A stretch of DNA of 38,280 nt. Source: Oleispira sp. (GTDB taxonomy: Bacteria > Pseudomonadota > Gammaproteobacteria > Pseudomonadales > Oceanobacteraceae). Below are positions 24,360 to 36,972 of this stretch, in pieces; the first letter of the stretch is position 1, and the number at the start of each line of letters is the position of its first letter. The DNA is taken from assembly GCA_016765295.1 (NCBI GenBank), contig JAESQF010000140.1, positions 1 through 38,280 of the forward strand, in the 5' to 3' direction. Position numbers and translations under genes: made by a program. The notes beneath the pieces are model-generated. The model was not told where the DNA came from. It searched no databases and saw only the letters and a list, made by a program, of their open reading frames with translations.

Positions 24360-24388
24360 ATAATAGACTGTCGTTCTTAGAATTCCAA
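24360..24388 (-). promoter_or_regulatory. Candidate sucCD promoter
   Basis: On the minus strand TTGGAA (24388-24383), 17 bp, TATTAT (24365-24360). The leader would be about 150 bases. A long-looped AAAAAGC/GCTTTTT pair (24399-24477) and GCCTA-T-TAGGC (24491-24501) also lie in this gap. Confidence 0.45.
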
Positions 24389-24514
24389 ATGCCTTAGACA
24401 AAAAAAGCCGTAAAACAAAGCTTAATTAACTAACTGATGACTCAGGTCAGAAAATAAAACTCTATTTTACAGCTTTTTAGAATGTGGCACGCCTATTAGG
24501 CCCACCCCATTTAC

Positions 24515-24542
24515 AACCTTAAAATACTAAAAATATTAAGGT

Positions 24543-24543
<1 letters not shown>
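24515..24543 (-). terminator. Hairpin at the lpd stop codon
   Basis: AACCTTAA and TTAAGGTT pair around an A-rich loop, overlapping the end of lpd. It is AT-rich with no clear T-run, so it is a weak terminator or an mRNA 3' stabiliser. Confidence 0.4.
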
Positions 24544-27228
<2,685 letters not shown>

Positions 27229-27256
27229 TCTCTTTCCTTAAAATTCTGTTGCTCGC

Positions 27257-30091
27257 TTACCCTAAGGTAAGCGCTTCATTAATTAGTTTTTGTTGTTGCG
27301 CAATGTGCAATGACATATAACCCGCAGCCGGTGAAGCAGCTGCATCACGACCGGCATAATTTAAATCTAGACCTGGGTTTTGTATGTGCAATACACGACG
27401 CATGTGGTGTTGACTGCTATACCAAGCGCCCATATTCATAGGCTCTTCTTGGCACCAAACCATATCTTTAATATTGCTATACGGTGCTAATGCTTCCAGT
27501 AATTGCTCTTCTGGGAACGGATAAAGCTGCTCAAGGCGAACGATGATAACATTCTCTTGTTCGCGCTCACGACGTGCTGCTAGCAAGTCGTAATATACTT
27601 TACCTGAACACAAAACCACACGCTCAACCTTAGCTGGATCTAGTTCATCAACTTCAGGAATAACTGTCTGGAAGCTACCTTCCGCTAAATCTTCCAAGGT
27701 ACTGATCGCTAATTTATGACGTAATAAACTCTTAGGCGTAAATACGATCAATGGCTTACGCAACGGGCGAATAACCTGGCGACGCAACATGTGGAACACT
27801 TGTGCCGGTGTCGTTGGCACACAAATTTGCATATTGTGTTCAGCACACAGCTGCAAATAACGTTCTAATCGAGCCGACGAATGCTCAGGACCTTGACCTT
27901 CATAGCCGTGTGGTAAAAGAACCGTTAAGCCACATAAGCGACTCCACTTATGCTCACCACTGGATATAAACTGATCGAATACAACTTGAGCACCGTTGGC
28001 GAAATCACCAAACTGAGCTTCCCAAACAACTAAAGCGCCTGGATTCGTTGTTGCGTAGCCGTATTCAAAACCTAATACCGCTTCTTCCGATAATAATGAA
28101 TCATAAATATCGCAGCGCGGTTGATCTTCAGAGATATGCTGCAAAGAACAATACGTAGTGCTGTCTTTTTGATTATGTAAAACCGCATGACGATGAGAGA
28201 ACGTACCACGACCCACATCCTGGCCAGTGAAACGAACCTGATGTCCTTTTGCTAACAAGGTGCCATACGCTAGTGTCTCTGCGAAACCCCAGTTAATGGC
28301 TAATGCACCCGCAGCCATCTTACGACGGTCATCTAGAATTTTACTGACCTGACGCTGAACAACAAAACCTTCAGGCACTTCTTGCATTTTCATTGCAAGT
28401 TCTTGCAGCTCTTTTAGATCATATTGAGTATCTGCATGAGCAGTCCACTCATGACCGACGTGTGGCGACCAATCGACAAACAGTTCTTCGTTTGGCTCTT
28501 TTACCAAACTTTTAACTACGTGCAAACCGCTGTCTAAAGCATCGCGATATTCATCTTCCATTTGCGAACAGATTTCTTCAGTCACAATACCGGCACTAGC
28601 CAAAGTTTCCGCATACAATTGACGCGTAGTCTTTTGCTCTTTGATTTTTTGATACATCAAAGGCTGTGTGCCTGACGGCTCATCCGCTTCGTTATGGCCA
28701 CGGCGACGATAACAAACCAAATCAGTCACAACGTCTTTTTTGAATTCGTTACGATAATCAACCGCTAGCTGAGTAACAAACAATACCGCTTCAGGATCAT
28801 CACCATTAACGTGTAAAATAGGTGCTTCAACAATCTTGGCAACGTCAGTACAATATTCTGTAGAACGTACATCTTCACGCTTGTTAGTCGTAAAACCAAC
28901 TTGGTTATTGATGACAACGTGAATCGTACCACCGGTTTTATAAGCGCGGGTTTGTGATAGCTGGAAAGTTTCCATAACCACACCCTGACCTGCAAATGCT
29001 GCGTCACCGTGTAATAAAATAGGGATAACGGCATCACCACCAAAATCATCACGACGATCTTGGCGCGCACGCACAGAACCCTCGACCACTGGAGAAACAA
29101 TTTCCAAGTGCGATGGGTTAAACGCTAATGCCAAGTGAACTTCGCCACCTGGCGTCATTACATTCGAGGAGAAGCCTTGGTGATATTTAACGTCACCACT
29201 ATGATTGTAATGCGCCTTACCTTCAAATTCGTCAAACAAATCTGAGGTTTTCTTACCGAAGGTATTGATCAACATATTCAAACGACCACGGTGCGCCATA
29301 CCAATCACAATTTCTTTGGCGCCATAAGTACCGCTGCGTTGAATCAATTCGTCCATCAAGGGAATTAAACTTTCCGCCCCCTCAAGACCAAAACGCTTAA
29401 CACCAGGATAGCGAGAGCCTAAATATTTCTCTAGACCTTCTGCTGCGGTTAAACGTTCCAATAAATGCTTTTTAACTTCTTCGCCAAACTTCGGATGCGA
29501 ACGCACACTTTCTAAACGCTGCTGGAACCAACGCTGTTCCGCCGTATTAACGATGTGCATGTATTCAGCACCCACCGTTGTACAGTAAGTCTGCTGCAGT
29601 GCATTTACAATTTGATTAAGTGTTGCTTCGTCTTGGCCAATAAATAATGAGCCAGTTTGGAATGTCGTATCCAAATCAGCTTGAGACAACTCATGGAAAG
29701 CCAAATCTAAGTCAGGTACTTGCTCACGTTCCATTAAACCTAATGGATCAAGCTGTGCATGCTGGTGACCACGACCACGAAAGGCATTAATCAACTGCAA
29801 GACTTTAACTTGTTTACGTTCGAATTCGCTGCTTACGCTCGATTGCGAAGTAGGTTTTGCCCGATTCTGATTTTTTGAAAGTAATAGAAACTGTTCACGA
29901 ATCGGCTTGTGCGGAATATCCGTTGTCACATTTTCTGCAACTCGAGGGAGTTGATAAAAATATTGACGCCATTCTTCCGGAACTTCGTTTGGATCACGAA
30001 GATAGGTTTCAAAGAGATCTTCTATGTAAGCGACGTTCCCACCGGCGAGTTGGGAAGTACTCCATAGTTGCTCCATTGTCAGCTCGTGCAT
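27257..30091 (-). CDS. sucA: 2-oxoglutarate dehydrogenase E1
   Basis: A 944-residue thiamine diphosphate enzyme that decarboxylates 2-oxoglutarate and hands succinyl to SucB. Marks are the N-terminal helix YIEDLFETYLRDP, GMAHRGRLNML, the ThDP/magnesium segment HGDAAFAGQGVVMET, RRRGHNEADEPSGTQP, and GRGTFSHRHAV. The E. coli enzyme has 933 residues. AGGTGGAG precedes ATG at 30091. It is separated from sdhB by a 263-base structured spacer. Confidence 0.97.
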   Translation of the reverse strand: MHELTMEQLWSTSQLAGGNVAYIEDLFETYLRDPNEVPEEWRQYFYQLPRVAENVTTDIPHKPIREQFLLLSKNQNRAKPTSQSSVSSEFERKQVKVLQLINAFRGRGHQHAQLDPLGLMEREQVPDLDLAFHELSQADLDTTFQTGSLFIGQDEATLNQIVNALQQTYCTTVGAEYMHIVNTAEQRWFQQRLESVRSHPKFGEEVKKHLLERLTAAEGLEKYLGSRYPGVKRFGLEGAESLIPLMDELIQRSGTYGAKEIVIGMAHRGRLNMLINTFGKKTSDLFDEFEGKAHYNHSGDVKYHQGFSSNVMTPGGEVHLALAFNPSHLEIVSPVVEGSVRARQDRRDDFGGDAVIPILLHGDAAFAGQGVVMETFQLSQTRAYKTGGTIHVVINNQVGFTTNKREDVRSTEYCTDVAKIVEAPILHVNGDDPEAVLFVTQLAVDYRNEFKKDVVTDLVCYRRRGHNEADEPSGTQPLMYQKIKEQKTTRQLYAETLASAGIVTEEICSQMEDEYRDALDSGLHVVKSLVKEPNEELFVDWSPHVGHEWTAHADTQYDLKELQELAMKMQEVPEGFVVQRQVSKILDDRRKMAAGALAINWGFAETLAYGTLLAKGHQVRFTGQDVGRGTFSHRHAVLHNQKDSTTYCSLQHISEDQPRCDIYDSLLSEEAVLGFEYGYATTNPGALVVWEAQFGDFANGAQVVFDQFISSGEHKWSRLCGLTVLLPHGYEGQGPEHSSARLERYLQLCAEHNMQICVPTTPAQVFHMLRRQVIRPLRKPLIVFTPKSLLRHKLAISTLEDLAEGSFQTVIPEVDELDPAKVERVVLCSGKVYYDLLAARREREQENVIIVRLEQLYPFPEEQLLEALAPYSNIKDMVWCQEEPMNMGAWYSSQHHMRRVLHIQNPGLDLNYAGRDAAASPAAGYMSLHIAQQQKLINEALTLG

Positions 30092-30354
30092 TTAGCTCCA
30101 CCTTGTTTGAACATTTCAAAGGGACTACGTCACAAGACACCAATACCGGCTCACCGGAGCAGGCCGATCGGATAAGATCGTTGGCCTTAATGACGAAACG
30201 GATGTTACCCGTCCCCTCTTCTTAATATACAGCTTAGTAAAAGATATCGCCTTGTAAGCAATATCTTTGAAAGTTTTAAACAGGGGTGAATTGTATGTCC
30301 AACTCACCCCTGATGCAGACGATCAACTCAAATTTTAAAAAACGAAAACGTTTT
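30092..30354 (-). other. Structured spacer between sdhB and sucA
   Basis: No gene. Several hairpins lie in a row: CCGG-CTCA-CCGG near 30147, GGCC at 30162 pairing with GGCC at 30183, AAAGATAT (30240-30247) with ATATCTTT (30261-30268), and CAGGGGTGA (30281-30289) with TCACCCCTG (30304-30312). TTTAAAAAACG (30334-30344) pairs perfectly with 30349-30359 and covers the sdhB stop. The first to be transcribed (30359-30334) has a T-tract and could end part of the transcripts. The spacer may set the ratio of sdh to suc messages. Confidence 0.55.
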
Positions 30355-31065
30355 TTAAACTCCGCGTTGCAACAACATTCCACGAATGTGTCCGATTGCT
30401 CGCGTAGGGTTTAAACCTTTCGGGCATACATTGACACAGTTCATGATGCCACGGCAACGGAAAACGGAAAATGGATCGTCCAAATTCGCCAATCGTTCCT
30501 CTGTAGAGGTATCTCGACTGTCCGCTAGGAAGCGATAAGCTTGCAATAAGCCCGCTGGCCCAACGAATTTCTCAGGATTCCACCAGAATGAAGGACATGC
30601 AGTTGAACAACAAGCACATAAAATACACTCGTATAAACCATCCAACTTGGCACGTTCTTCAGGCGACTGCAAACGTTCAATCGCTGGCGCTGGCGTATCG
30701 TTATTTAGATATGGCTTGATGTTTTCATACTGTTTGTAGAAAAGACCCATATCGATAACAAGATCACGAATCACTGGCATACCAGGTAGAGGACGCAAGA
30801 TTAACTTGTCGTTCTTTCCCTTAGTTGCTTCAGAGACTGGCATAACACACGCCAAACCGTTTTTGCCATTGATGTTCATACCATCACTGCCACACACACC
30901 TTCACGGCATGAACGACGGTAAGAAACAGAAGAATCCTGTTCCTTAACCAAGGCCAGAACGTCCAAAACCATAAGATCTCGGCCCGTAGGCATGTCGATC
31001 TGATAATCCTGCATGTAAGGCGCTTCATCTTTTTCAGGATTGTAGCGATAAATACTAACTAACAT
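30355..31065 (-). CDS. sdhB: Succinate dehydrogenase iron-sulfur subunit
   Basis: A 236-residue subunit carrying electrons from the flavin to quinone. The 2Fe-2S ligands are Cys53, Cys58, Asp61 (in place of a Cys, as in E. coli) and Cys73. The 4Fe-4S and 3Fe-4S motifs are CILCACCSTACP and CRGIMNCVNVCPKGLNP. It is peripheral on the cytoplasmic face of the inner membrane. It is 14 bases after sdhA. Confidence 0.97.
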   Translation of the reverse strand: MLVSIYRYNPEKDEAPYMQDYQIDMPTGRDLMVLDVLALVKEQDSSVSYRRSCREGVCGSDGMNINGKNGLACVMPVSEATKGKNDKLILRPLPGMPVIRDLVIDMGLFYKQYENIKPYLNNDTPAPAIERLQSPEERAKLDGLYECILCACCSTACPSFWWNPEKFVGPAGLLQAYRFLADSRDTSTEERLANLDDPFSVFRCRGIMNCVNVCPKGLNPTRAIGHIRGMLLQRGV

Positions 31066-31079
31066 GATTCATTCCCTAA

Positions 31080-32855
31080 TTAATAAACACGGATTTTCGG
31101 TTCGAACGGAGGCACAGTCTTAGGTGAAAAGTTCACAGCCCGTTTACCAATAGTCTTAGTTTCTGGGAAATACAATGAGTGGCATAACCAATTCACATCG
31201 TCACGTTCGGTATAATCGTTACGGGCGTGAGCACCGCGAGATTCTTTACGCTCAATTGCAGCGATCGCTGTTGCGTAAGCCGTCTCAAACAAGTTATCCA
31301 GTTCCAACGCTTCAATACGAGCCGTATTATACGCACCACTTTTATCATCAAGATAAGTATTGCGTACACGTTTTTCGATTTCGTCTAATAGACCCAAACC
31401 TTTAACCATGCTATCGCCATCACGGAATACACCGAAATAAAGCTGCATTGTTTTTTGCAGGTCTGCACGAACGTCGGCAATACTCTCACCAGAAGTAGAG
31501 TTGTTCAAACGATTCAAACGCGTCATCGCACGTTCAATATCTTCTTCGCTAGCATCAATCGATTCAAAACCATCTTTAAAGTTTTGCTCAATTTGAATAC
31601 CTACCGCACGACCGAATACCACCAAATCAAGCAGTGAGTTACCACCTAAGCGGTTAGCACCATGTACGGATACGCAAGCGATCTCGCCAGCAGCGTATAG
31701 ACCTTCGATAATAACGTCTTTACCATCTATCTGAGTCAATGCCTGACCACCGATATTAGTCGGTACGCCACCCATCATGTAGTGGCAAGTAGGCACTACT
31801 GGAATAGGCTCTTTCACTGGATCTACGTGAGCAAAGGTACGAGAAAGCTCAAGAATACCAGGAAGCTTGGCATTCAACGTTTCTTCACCTAGGTGATCTA
31901 GCTTAAGGAAAACGTGATCGCCATCAGGACCACAACCACGACCTTCTAGAATCTCTAGAACCATCGAGCGTGCAACAACGTCACGACCGGCAAGATCTTT
32001 CGAGTTAGGAGCATAGCGCTCCATGAAACGTTCGCCGTCTTTATTGATTAAGTAACCACCTTCACCACGACAACCTTCAGTAACCAGTACACCAGCGCCG
32101 GCAATACCGGTTGGGTGGAACTGCCACATTTCGATATCTTGCAATGGTACGCCCGCACGAACTGCCATACCAACACCGTCACCAGTATTGATTAATGCAT
32201 TCGTTGTCGACTGATAAATACGACCTGCGCCGCCAGTAGCCAATACCGTTGCTTTCGCTTTAATGTAAACAGTTTCGCCTGTTTCCATATCAATCGCGAT
32301 AACACCGGCAATTTGACCTTTAGCATTTTTAACCAAATCAACTGCATACCATTCGTTTAGGAAGGTAGTGCCGCCTTTCAGGTTGCCTTGATACAAAGCG
32401 TGCAATAAAGCATGGCCTGTACGGTCGGCTGCAGCACATGTACGAGCTGCCTGAGTTGGATTGTCCGGACCTTTCGACTGACCGCCGAATGGACGCTGAT
32501 AAATACGACCTTCTTCAGTACGAGAAAAAGGCAGGCCCATATGCTCAAGCTCGAAAACGGCTTGCGGGCCAACAGAACACATGTATTCGATAGCGTCTTG
32601 ATCACCGATATAATCGGAACCTTTAACAGTATCGTACATGTGCCAGCGCCAATCATCATCAGGATCAGCAGACGCGATCGCACAAGTAATTCCGCCTTGG
32701 GCAGATACTGTGTGCGAACGCGTTGGGAATACTTTAGTAACACAAGCGGTTTTAATACCGGCTTCTGTTAGCTGTAGTGCAGCACGCATGCCTGCACCGC
32801 CGCCACCGATAACGATAGCGTCATAGGATAAAGTACGAATTTTATTAGTAGACAT
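31080..32855 (-). CDS. sdhA: Succinate dehydrogenase flavoprotein subunit
   Basis: A 591-residue flavoprotein that oxidises succinate to fumarate. FAD is expected to be attached covalently to His48 in [11 protein letters not shown]. The dinucleotide motif is [10 protein letters not shown]. Substrate residues are expected in QFHPTG, HYMMGG and the RGCGPDG region. The gene starts three bases after sdhD. E. coli SdhA has 588 residues. Confidence 0.97.
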   Translation of the reverse strand: MSTNKIRTLSYDAIVIGGGGAGMRAALQLTEAGIKTACVTKVFPTRSHTVSAQGGITCAIASADPDDDWRWHMYDTVKGSDYIGDQDAIEYMCSVGPQAVFELEHMGLPFSRTEEGRIYQRPFGGQSKGPDNPTQAARTCAAADRTGHALLHALYQGNLKGGTTFLNEWYAVDLVKNAKGQIAGVIAIDMETGETVYIKAKATVLATGGAGRIYQSTTNALINTGDGVGMAVRAGVPLQDIEMWQFHPTGIAGAGVLVTEGCRGEGGYLINKDGERFMERYAPNSKDLAGRDVVARSMVLEILEGRGCGPDGDHVFLKLDHLGEETLNAKLPGILELSRTFAHVDPVKEPIPVVPTCHYMMGGVPTNIGGQALTQIDGKDVIIEGLYAAGEIACVSVHGANRLGGNSLLDLVVFGRAVGIQIEQNFKDGFESIDASEEDIERAMTRLNRLNNSTSGESIADVRADLQKTMQLYFGVFRDGDSMVKGLGLLDEIEKRVRNTYLDDKSGAYNTARIEALELDNLFETAYATAIAAIERKESRGAHARNDYTERDDVNWLCHSLYFPETKTIGKRAVNFSPKTVPPFEPKIRVY

Positions 32856-32858
32856 AAC

Positions 32859-33206
32859 TTACGCCCCCCACAAAATATCAATGCCCCAAACTAGGTATAC
32901 GAATACAAACGCCGCAGTCACTAGCAGGAAAAGGAAACGAAAACCCGTTGGTTTAATGTAGTCTGTAGCGATAGTCCACATACCAATCCAGCCGTGTGCA
33001 CAAATCGAGATTAATGCTAACAAAGTAGCAATCTTCATCGCGGTGCAGGCAAACAATTGTTGCCAATCACTGTACTGGAGATCTGGATGAGCAATCACGA
33101 AGCCCAACAAGAACAAGGTGTAAACCGCTAATATAACTGCAGTTAAACGTTGAATGACCCAGTCGTATAAACCACTGCGTCCTAAATTAGTAATACTTGC
33201 TACCAT
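32859..33206 (-). CDS. sdhD: Succinate dehydrogenase membrane anchor
   Basis: A 115-residue protein with three membrane helices. His71 in CAHGWIGMW is the haem b ligand, and Asp82-Tyr83 in ATDYIKP line the quinone site; the numbers equal those of E. coli. The ATG at 33206 is chosen over the TTG at 33212: it gives the family length and has GGAG upstream. It overlaps the end of sdhC. Confidence 0.93.
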   Translation of the reverse strand: MVASITNLGRSGLYDWVIQRLTAVILAVYTLFLLGFVIAHPDLQYSDWQQLFACTAMKIATLLALISICAHGWIGMWTIATDYIKPTGFRFLFLLVTAAFVFVYLVWGIDILWGA

Positions 33207-33574
33207 ACCCAAACTCCAGCCAGAGCGATCACGGTTGTACCACCTACCAAGGTAATAATGGCACCCACTTTTCCACCCTCTTTGCTTTCACCAATGCCTG
33301 CATCCATTACTAGGTGCTTAATTCCCGCTACTAGGTGATAACCTAAAGCAGATAAAATTAACCAAGTAATCAATTTAACCAGACCGTTATCGAACGTCGC
33401 TTTTAGCTCTGCGAAACTTTCAGCTGATTCAAGTGATGCGCTAAACGCAACCAACATGAAGGCAACAGCAAAAAATAATGCAAAACCAGAAATACGATGA
33501 AGGATGGAAGTCCAGCCAGGAAGTGGGAGCTCTATAGTAGTCAGATCCAGATTTTTAGGTCTATTGCTATTCAC
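33200..33574 (-). CDS. sdhC: Succinate dehydrogenase cytochrome b556 subunit
   Basis: A 124-residue protein with three membrane helices. SILHRISG carries the quinone-site Ser23 and Arg27. His80 in GYHLVAGIKH is the likely haem ligand. The start is GTG at 33574; Pseudomonas sdhC likewise begins with NSxRPxNLDL. It is the first gene of the TCA operon and divergent from gltA. Confidence 0.93.
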   Translation of the reverse strand: MNSNRPKNLDLTTIELPLPGWTSILHRISGFALFFAVAFMLVAFSASLESAESFAELKATFDNGLVKLITWLILSALGYHLVAGIKHLVMDAGIGESKEGGKVGAIITLVGGTTVIALAGVWVW

Positions 33575-33686
33575 GGCTCATCTACACTCTATTTTATTGT
33601 TACTGTTTAAAAAATAAACAAATAACGTTGGCTTAAAATAATCAACAACAACTGCATAACGCTTACACAGATAAATGTCGCGACAA

Positions 33687-33715
33687 ATTATAATCATCCG
33701 CACACTGTTTTACAA
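33687..33715 (-). promoter_or_regulatory. Candidate promoter of the sdh-suc operon
   Basis: On the minus strand TTGTAA (33715-33710), 17 bp, then a perfect TATAAT (33692-33687). The leader would be about 105 bases before sdhC. Confidence 0.7.
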
Positions 33716-33821
33716 ACTTAAGGCGCAACTAAAATAAAACTTCATTTTTAAAACGCGCTAATTACGACAATTAGTCTAGTATACTTTCTGAACAAGAAAA
33801 AAATATTTCCTGATTTAATGC

Positions 33822-33856
33822 GGGTTGCAGGCACTCTTAAAAGAGCTTCGCAACCC
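33822..33856. promoter_or_regulatory. Two-tier hairpin in the sdhC-gltA gap
   Basis: GGGTTGC (33822-33828) pairs with GCAACCC (33850-33856); inside them CTCTT pairs with AAGAG. It lies between the two divergent promoters and upstream of both transcripts, so as DNA it could be a regulator site. No T-run follows in either direction. Confidence 0.35.
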
Positions 33857-33897
33857 TAATTGACAACAAGTATGCGAGCAACAGAGCATTTGAACAA

Positions 33898-33925
33898 TTG
33901 ACAAACACAGCCAAGGCTCTATAGT
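33898..33925 (+). promoter_or_regulatory. gltA promoter
   Basis: TTGACA (33898-33903), 16 bp, TATAGT (33920-33925). This is close to the sigma-70 consensus and about 80 bases before the start codon. Confidence 0.75.
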
Positions 33926-34012
33926 TTCGCCAATTATTAAGGCAGTAAATTAAGCATACAAAGCTTTTTTAAACTCAAATAACGCAAATGTATTCAGTAG
34001 CAGGAGGCCTTC

Positions 34013-35293
34013 ATGGCTGATATGAAAGCGATTTTAACCGTCGATGGTATTGATGAACCTTTAGAACTGCCCGTTTATAAAGGCACCCTAGGACAAAACG
34101 TTGTTGACGTACGCAGCTTAGCCAGTAAAAACCTTTTCACTTATGATCCAGGTTTTGTTTCAACTGCTGCATGCGAATCTAAAATTACGTTTATCGATGG
34201 CGCCAAGGGTATTCTTTTACACCGCGGCTACCCAATCGATCAGCTAGCCGAACACTCTGATTACTTGGAAACTTGTTTCTTACTTTTACACGGCGAACTT
34301 CCTACCGCTGAAGAAAAAGAAACTTTTGTAAGTACGATCAAGAATCATACGATGGTTCATGAGCAGTTAAATCATTTCTTTAACGGCTTCCGTCGTGATG
34401 CGCACCCAATGGCCATCATGTGTGGTGTTGTTGGTGCTTTATCAGCCTTCTATCACGATTCAATGGATATCAGTAATCCTGAGCATCGTTTGATTTCTGC
34501 GCACCGTTTAATCGCTAAGATTCCGACGCTTGCGGCGATGGTTTATAAGTACTCGATTGGCCAGCCTTTCATGTACCCACGCAACGATCTTTCTTATTCT
34601 GAAAATTTCTTACACATGATGTTCAATACACCCTGTGAAGAAAAGAAGGTCAGCCCAATTCTAGCGAAAGCAATGGATCGTATTTTCCTATTGCACGCAG
34701 ACCACGAACAGAACGCTTCAACGTCTACAGTACGCATGGCAGGCTCTACTGGGGCTAACCCATTCGCATGTATCGCCTCGGGTATTGCTGCACTTTGGGG
34801 CCCCGCTCACGGCGGCGCCAACGAAGCCGTATTGAATATGCTAGAAGAAATCGGTGATGAATCAAACATCGATGCCTTCGTAGCTAAAGCGAAAGACAAA
34901 GAAGACCCTTTCCGTCTAATGGGTTTCGGCCACCGAGTTTATAAGAACTTCGATCCTCGCGCTAAAGTAATGAAAGCTACTTGCGATGAAGTTTTAGCTG
35001 AACTAGGCATGGAAAATGATCCTCTATTGAAGATCGCTTTGAAGCTTGAAAAAATCGCTACAGAAGATGAATACTTCATCAAACGTGGCCTATACCCGAA
35101 CGTAGATTTCTACTCCGGTATTATTTTGAAAGCGATTGGTATTCCATCTGAAATGTTCACTGTGATTTTCGCTACTGGCCGCACCCCTGGCTGGATTGCG
35201 CACTGGAACGAAATGATCAGCAGCGATTACCGTATTGCTCGTCCACGCCAGCTTTACACGGGCTCACCAAAGCGTGACTACCCAACTAAATAA
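34013..35293 (+). CDS. gltA: Citrate synthase
   Basis: A 426-residue type II citrate synthase that joins oxaloacetate and acetyl-CoA. Catalytic residues are His266 in [10 protein letters not shown], His307 in [14 protein letters not shown] and Asp365 in NVDFYSG, two to three positions from the E. coli numbers. The N-terminal beta domain of the hexameric, NADH-inhibited type is present. AGGAGG lies just before ATG at 34013. It is divergent from sdhC, the classical arrangement. Confidence 0.97.
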   Translation: MADMKAILTVDGIDEPLELPVYKGTLGQNVVDVRSLASKNLFTYDPGFVSTAACESKITFIDGAKGILLHRGYPIDQLAEHSDYLETCFLLLHGELPTAEEKETFVSTIKNHTMVHEQLNHFFNGFRRDAHPMAIMCGVVGALSAFYHDSMDISNPEHRLISAHRLIAKIPTLAAMVYKYSIGQPFMYPRNDLSYSENFLHMMFNTPCEEKKVSPILAKAMDRIFLLHADHEQNASTSTVRMAGSTGANPFACIASGIAALWGPAHGGANEAVLNMLEEIGDESNIDAFVAKAKDKEDPFRLMGFGHRVYKNFDPRAKVMKATCDEVLAELGMENDPLLKIALKLEKIATEDEYFIKRGLYPNVDFYSGIILKAIGIPSEMFTVIFATGRTPGWIAHWNEMISSDYRIARPRQLYTGSPKRDYPTK

Positions 35294-35318
35294 TTATTTA
35301 GTACATTAAGCTGAAATT

Positions 35319-35351
35319 AAAAGCCGCAACCTGAGTTTGCGGCTTTTTTTT
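35319..35351 (+). terminator. Intrinsic terminator of gltA
   Basis: GCCGCAA-CCTGAGT-TTGCGGC is followed by eight T. Confidence 0.95.
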
Positions 35352-35439
35352 ACCTATTTTTTATCAAATTGCTTACTGAACTCAGCAAGATAACGAAACT
35401 CATCTATGCTTTTTATATTGCTAATGGATGAGATATAAC

Positions 35440-36033
35440 ATGCTAGAACCAGAGCGCCACTCTCTCGGCAGTCAAGGATCACTACCGACAATGAATTTTA
35501 GCCAGGTTGGCGAAACCATCGCCATGCTGGCATTGACCGTGGCTCAAATAGAAACGAGCATGAAAGAGGGAGACAAATCGGTTAACCAACTAACCGACAG
35601 CTTTATCGATTTAGCGAGCCATAGCCAAGAAATTATTGAAGAAGCGAAAAAACTTGATGAGAATATTCCCCACGAAGCCCTCATTCGCAGCAATATGCTT
35701 CACGCAGCAGAAGGCTTAAGCGGAAAAATTCAACAAGCGGTTATCGCCTTTCAATTTTATGACAAATTAAGCCAAAGACTTGATCACGCTTCGCACAGCC
35801 TAGAGAAAATTGGCCACTTAATCGCCGATTCAGGTAATCGCTATGAAGAAAGTGCTTGGCGAAAAGTTCAAAAGGAAATAAAAAGTAGCTATACGATGGA
35901 GGCTGAACGCATTATGTTTGAACATATCATGCGCGGCCATAGCGTTGCCGAAGCCTTAGAAATTTATCACCACCAGTTTAATAAAAGTGAACAAGAAGCC
36001 TTTGATACTGATGATGATATCGAATTTTTTTAA
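35440..36033 (+). CDS. Helical protein with CheZ-like D-x-x-x-Q motif (197 aa)
   Basis: The protein is almost wholly helical with heptad-like stretches. FQFYDKLSQRLDH has Asp108 and Gln112, the same spacing as the CheY-P phosphatase residues Asp143 and Gln147 of E. coli CheZ (DLTGQ). The last residues, DTDDDIEFF, form an acidic tail with phenylalanines, like the CheZ tail that tethers CheY. A cheV gene lies 1 kb away. Together these suggest a phosphatase or binding partner for response regulators; this is inference. ATG at 35440 is chosen because GGATGAG precedes it; an upstream ATG at 35428 has no ribosome site. It ends 15 bases from the convergent MOSC gene. Confidence 0.6.
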   Translation: MLEPERHSLGSQGSLPTMNFSQVGETIAMLALTVAQIETSMKEGDKSVNQLTDSFIDLASHSQEIIEEAKKLDENIPHEALIRSNMLHAAEGLSGKIQQAVIAFQFYDKLSQRLDHASHSLEKIGHLIADSGNRYEESAWRKVQKEIKSSYTMEAERIMFEHIMRGHSVAEALEIYHHQFNKSEQEAFDTDDDIEFF

Positions 36034-36048
36034 TCGCAACAGAAACCG

Positions 36049-36891
36049 TTAATGTTCAATAATAGAGATTTCCTGACCTACTTCTAATGATAACTCTTGC
36101 CTATCGACCTTATTATCTGAAGGTCTAAAAGTAAGATTCTGACCAAAATATATTTTTTTATTTCGACGACAATGCTTTAGTAATACCGGCAAAATACTCG
36201 GCTCTCGCTCTGCCGTTTTAGGGTTTAAAGCAGGAATAACACAACGCTGGCAAGCCTTCACAACCTTCATAGCGACCGTATTGGTCAATAGAGTCTGCCA
36301 GTTAAGCTCAGCAAAAGATTCTGTATTCGCGATCACGATATTGGGCCTGAAATTTTCAGCCGCGATTTTGGCTTCACAAGCATCGTCTAAAAATTGAATA
36401 CTGGCTTGAGATACCACCAGCAACGGAAAGCCATCCGCATAACCTACATCCGTCTCGGCTTCAGCATATTGAGTATCGGCCAAACGCTGACATTCACCTT
36501 GATAAATCAATCGACATTGATAATCCAAAATAGAACTAAACCAGCTCGCTGCCTCATCACCACAATCCATACCTTGTACATCATCCTCCCAGATACTGAC
36601 ATCGACCACAGCGCCTTCAATAGGCAGCTGCAATGCTTGTATCTCGTCATCAGGTAATGATTTATGATCTTGCTTAGGACTAGCCCAGACTCGGTCATTA
36701 TCAATATAAGTTGAAATCAAAGCCATCTTTGGAAGTTTACGCTGACTGAGGAATATCCCGGTGTGCGCATCGACTAGCATCCAGCGACGATCAAATAACG
36801 GCCCTCGATTATCAAATTGAAAATGAGAAACCGATATTCCGGCACAGGATTTTATCGGGTAAACGAATAATTGGCTGATTTTAGCAGACAT
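36049..36891 (-). CDS. MOSC-domain protein (YcbX-like, no ferredoxin domain)
   Basis: A 280-residue protein with an N-terminal MOSC beta-barrel (ISQLFVYPIKSCAGISV, RRWMLVD). The MOSC core follows, including FRPNIVI and the motif KACQRCVIPALN, whose cysteines are the usual molybdenum cofactor ligands. E. coli YcbX adds a 2Fe-2S domain; here the protein ends before it. Relatives reduce N-hydroxylated compounds with the molybdenum cofactor. The ATG at 36891 (MSAKISQLF) is preferred over 36936, which adds a Met-rich stretch not seen in the family. Confidence 0.8.
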   Translation of the reverse strand: MSAKISQLFVYPIKSCAGISVSHFQFDNRGPLFDRRWMLVDAHTGIFLSQRKLPKMALISTYIDNDRVWASPKQDHKSLPDDEIQALQLPIEGAVVDVSIWEDDVQGMDCGDEAASWFSSILDYQCRLIYQGECQRLADTQYAEAETDVGYADGFPLLVVSQASIQFLDDACEAKIAAENFRPNIVIANTESFAELNWQTLLTNTVAMKVVKACQRCVIPALNPKTAEREPSILPVLLKHCRRNKKIYFGQNLTFRPSDNKVDRQELSLEVGQEISIIEH

Positions 36892-36972
36892 GATGTCTCT
36901 CATAATGATGTGATACATTTGCACATCATTATACAAGAGCCTTTAGATCAAAGAAGTTTTTAGAACAAAAAT

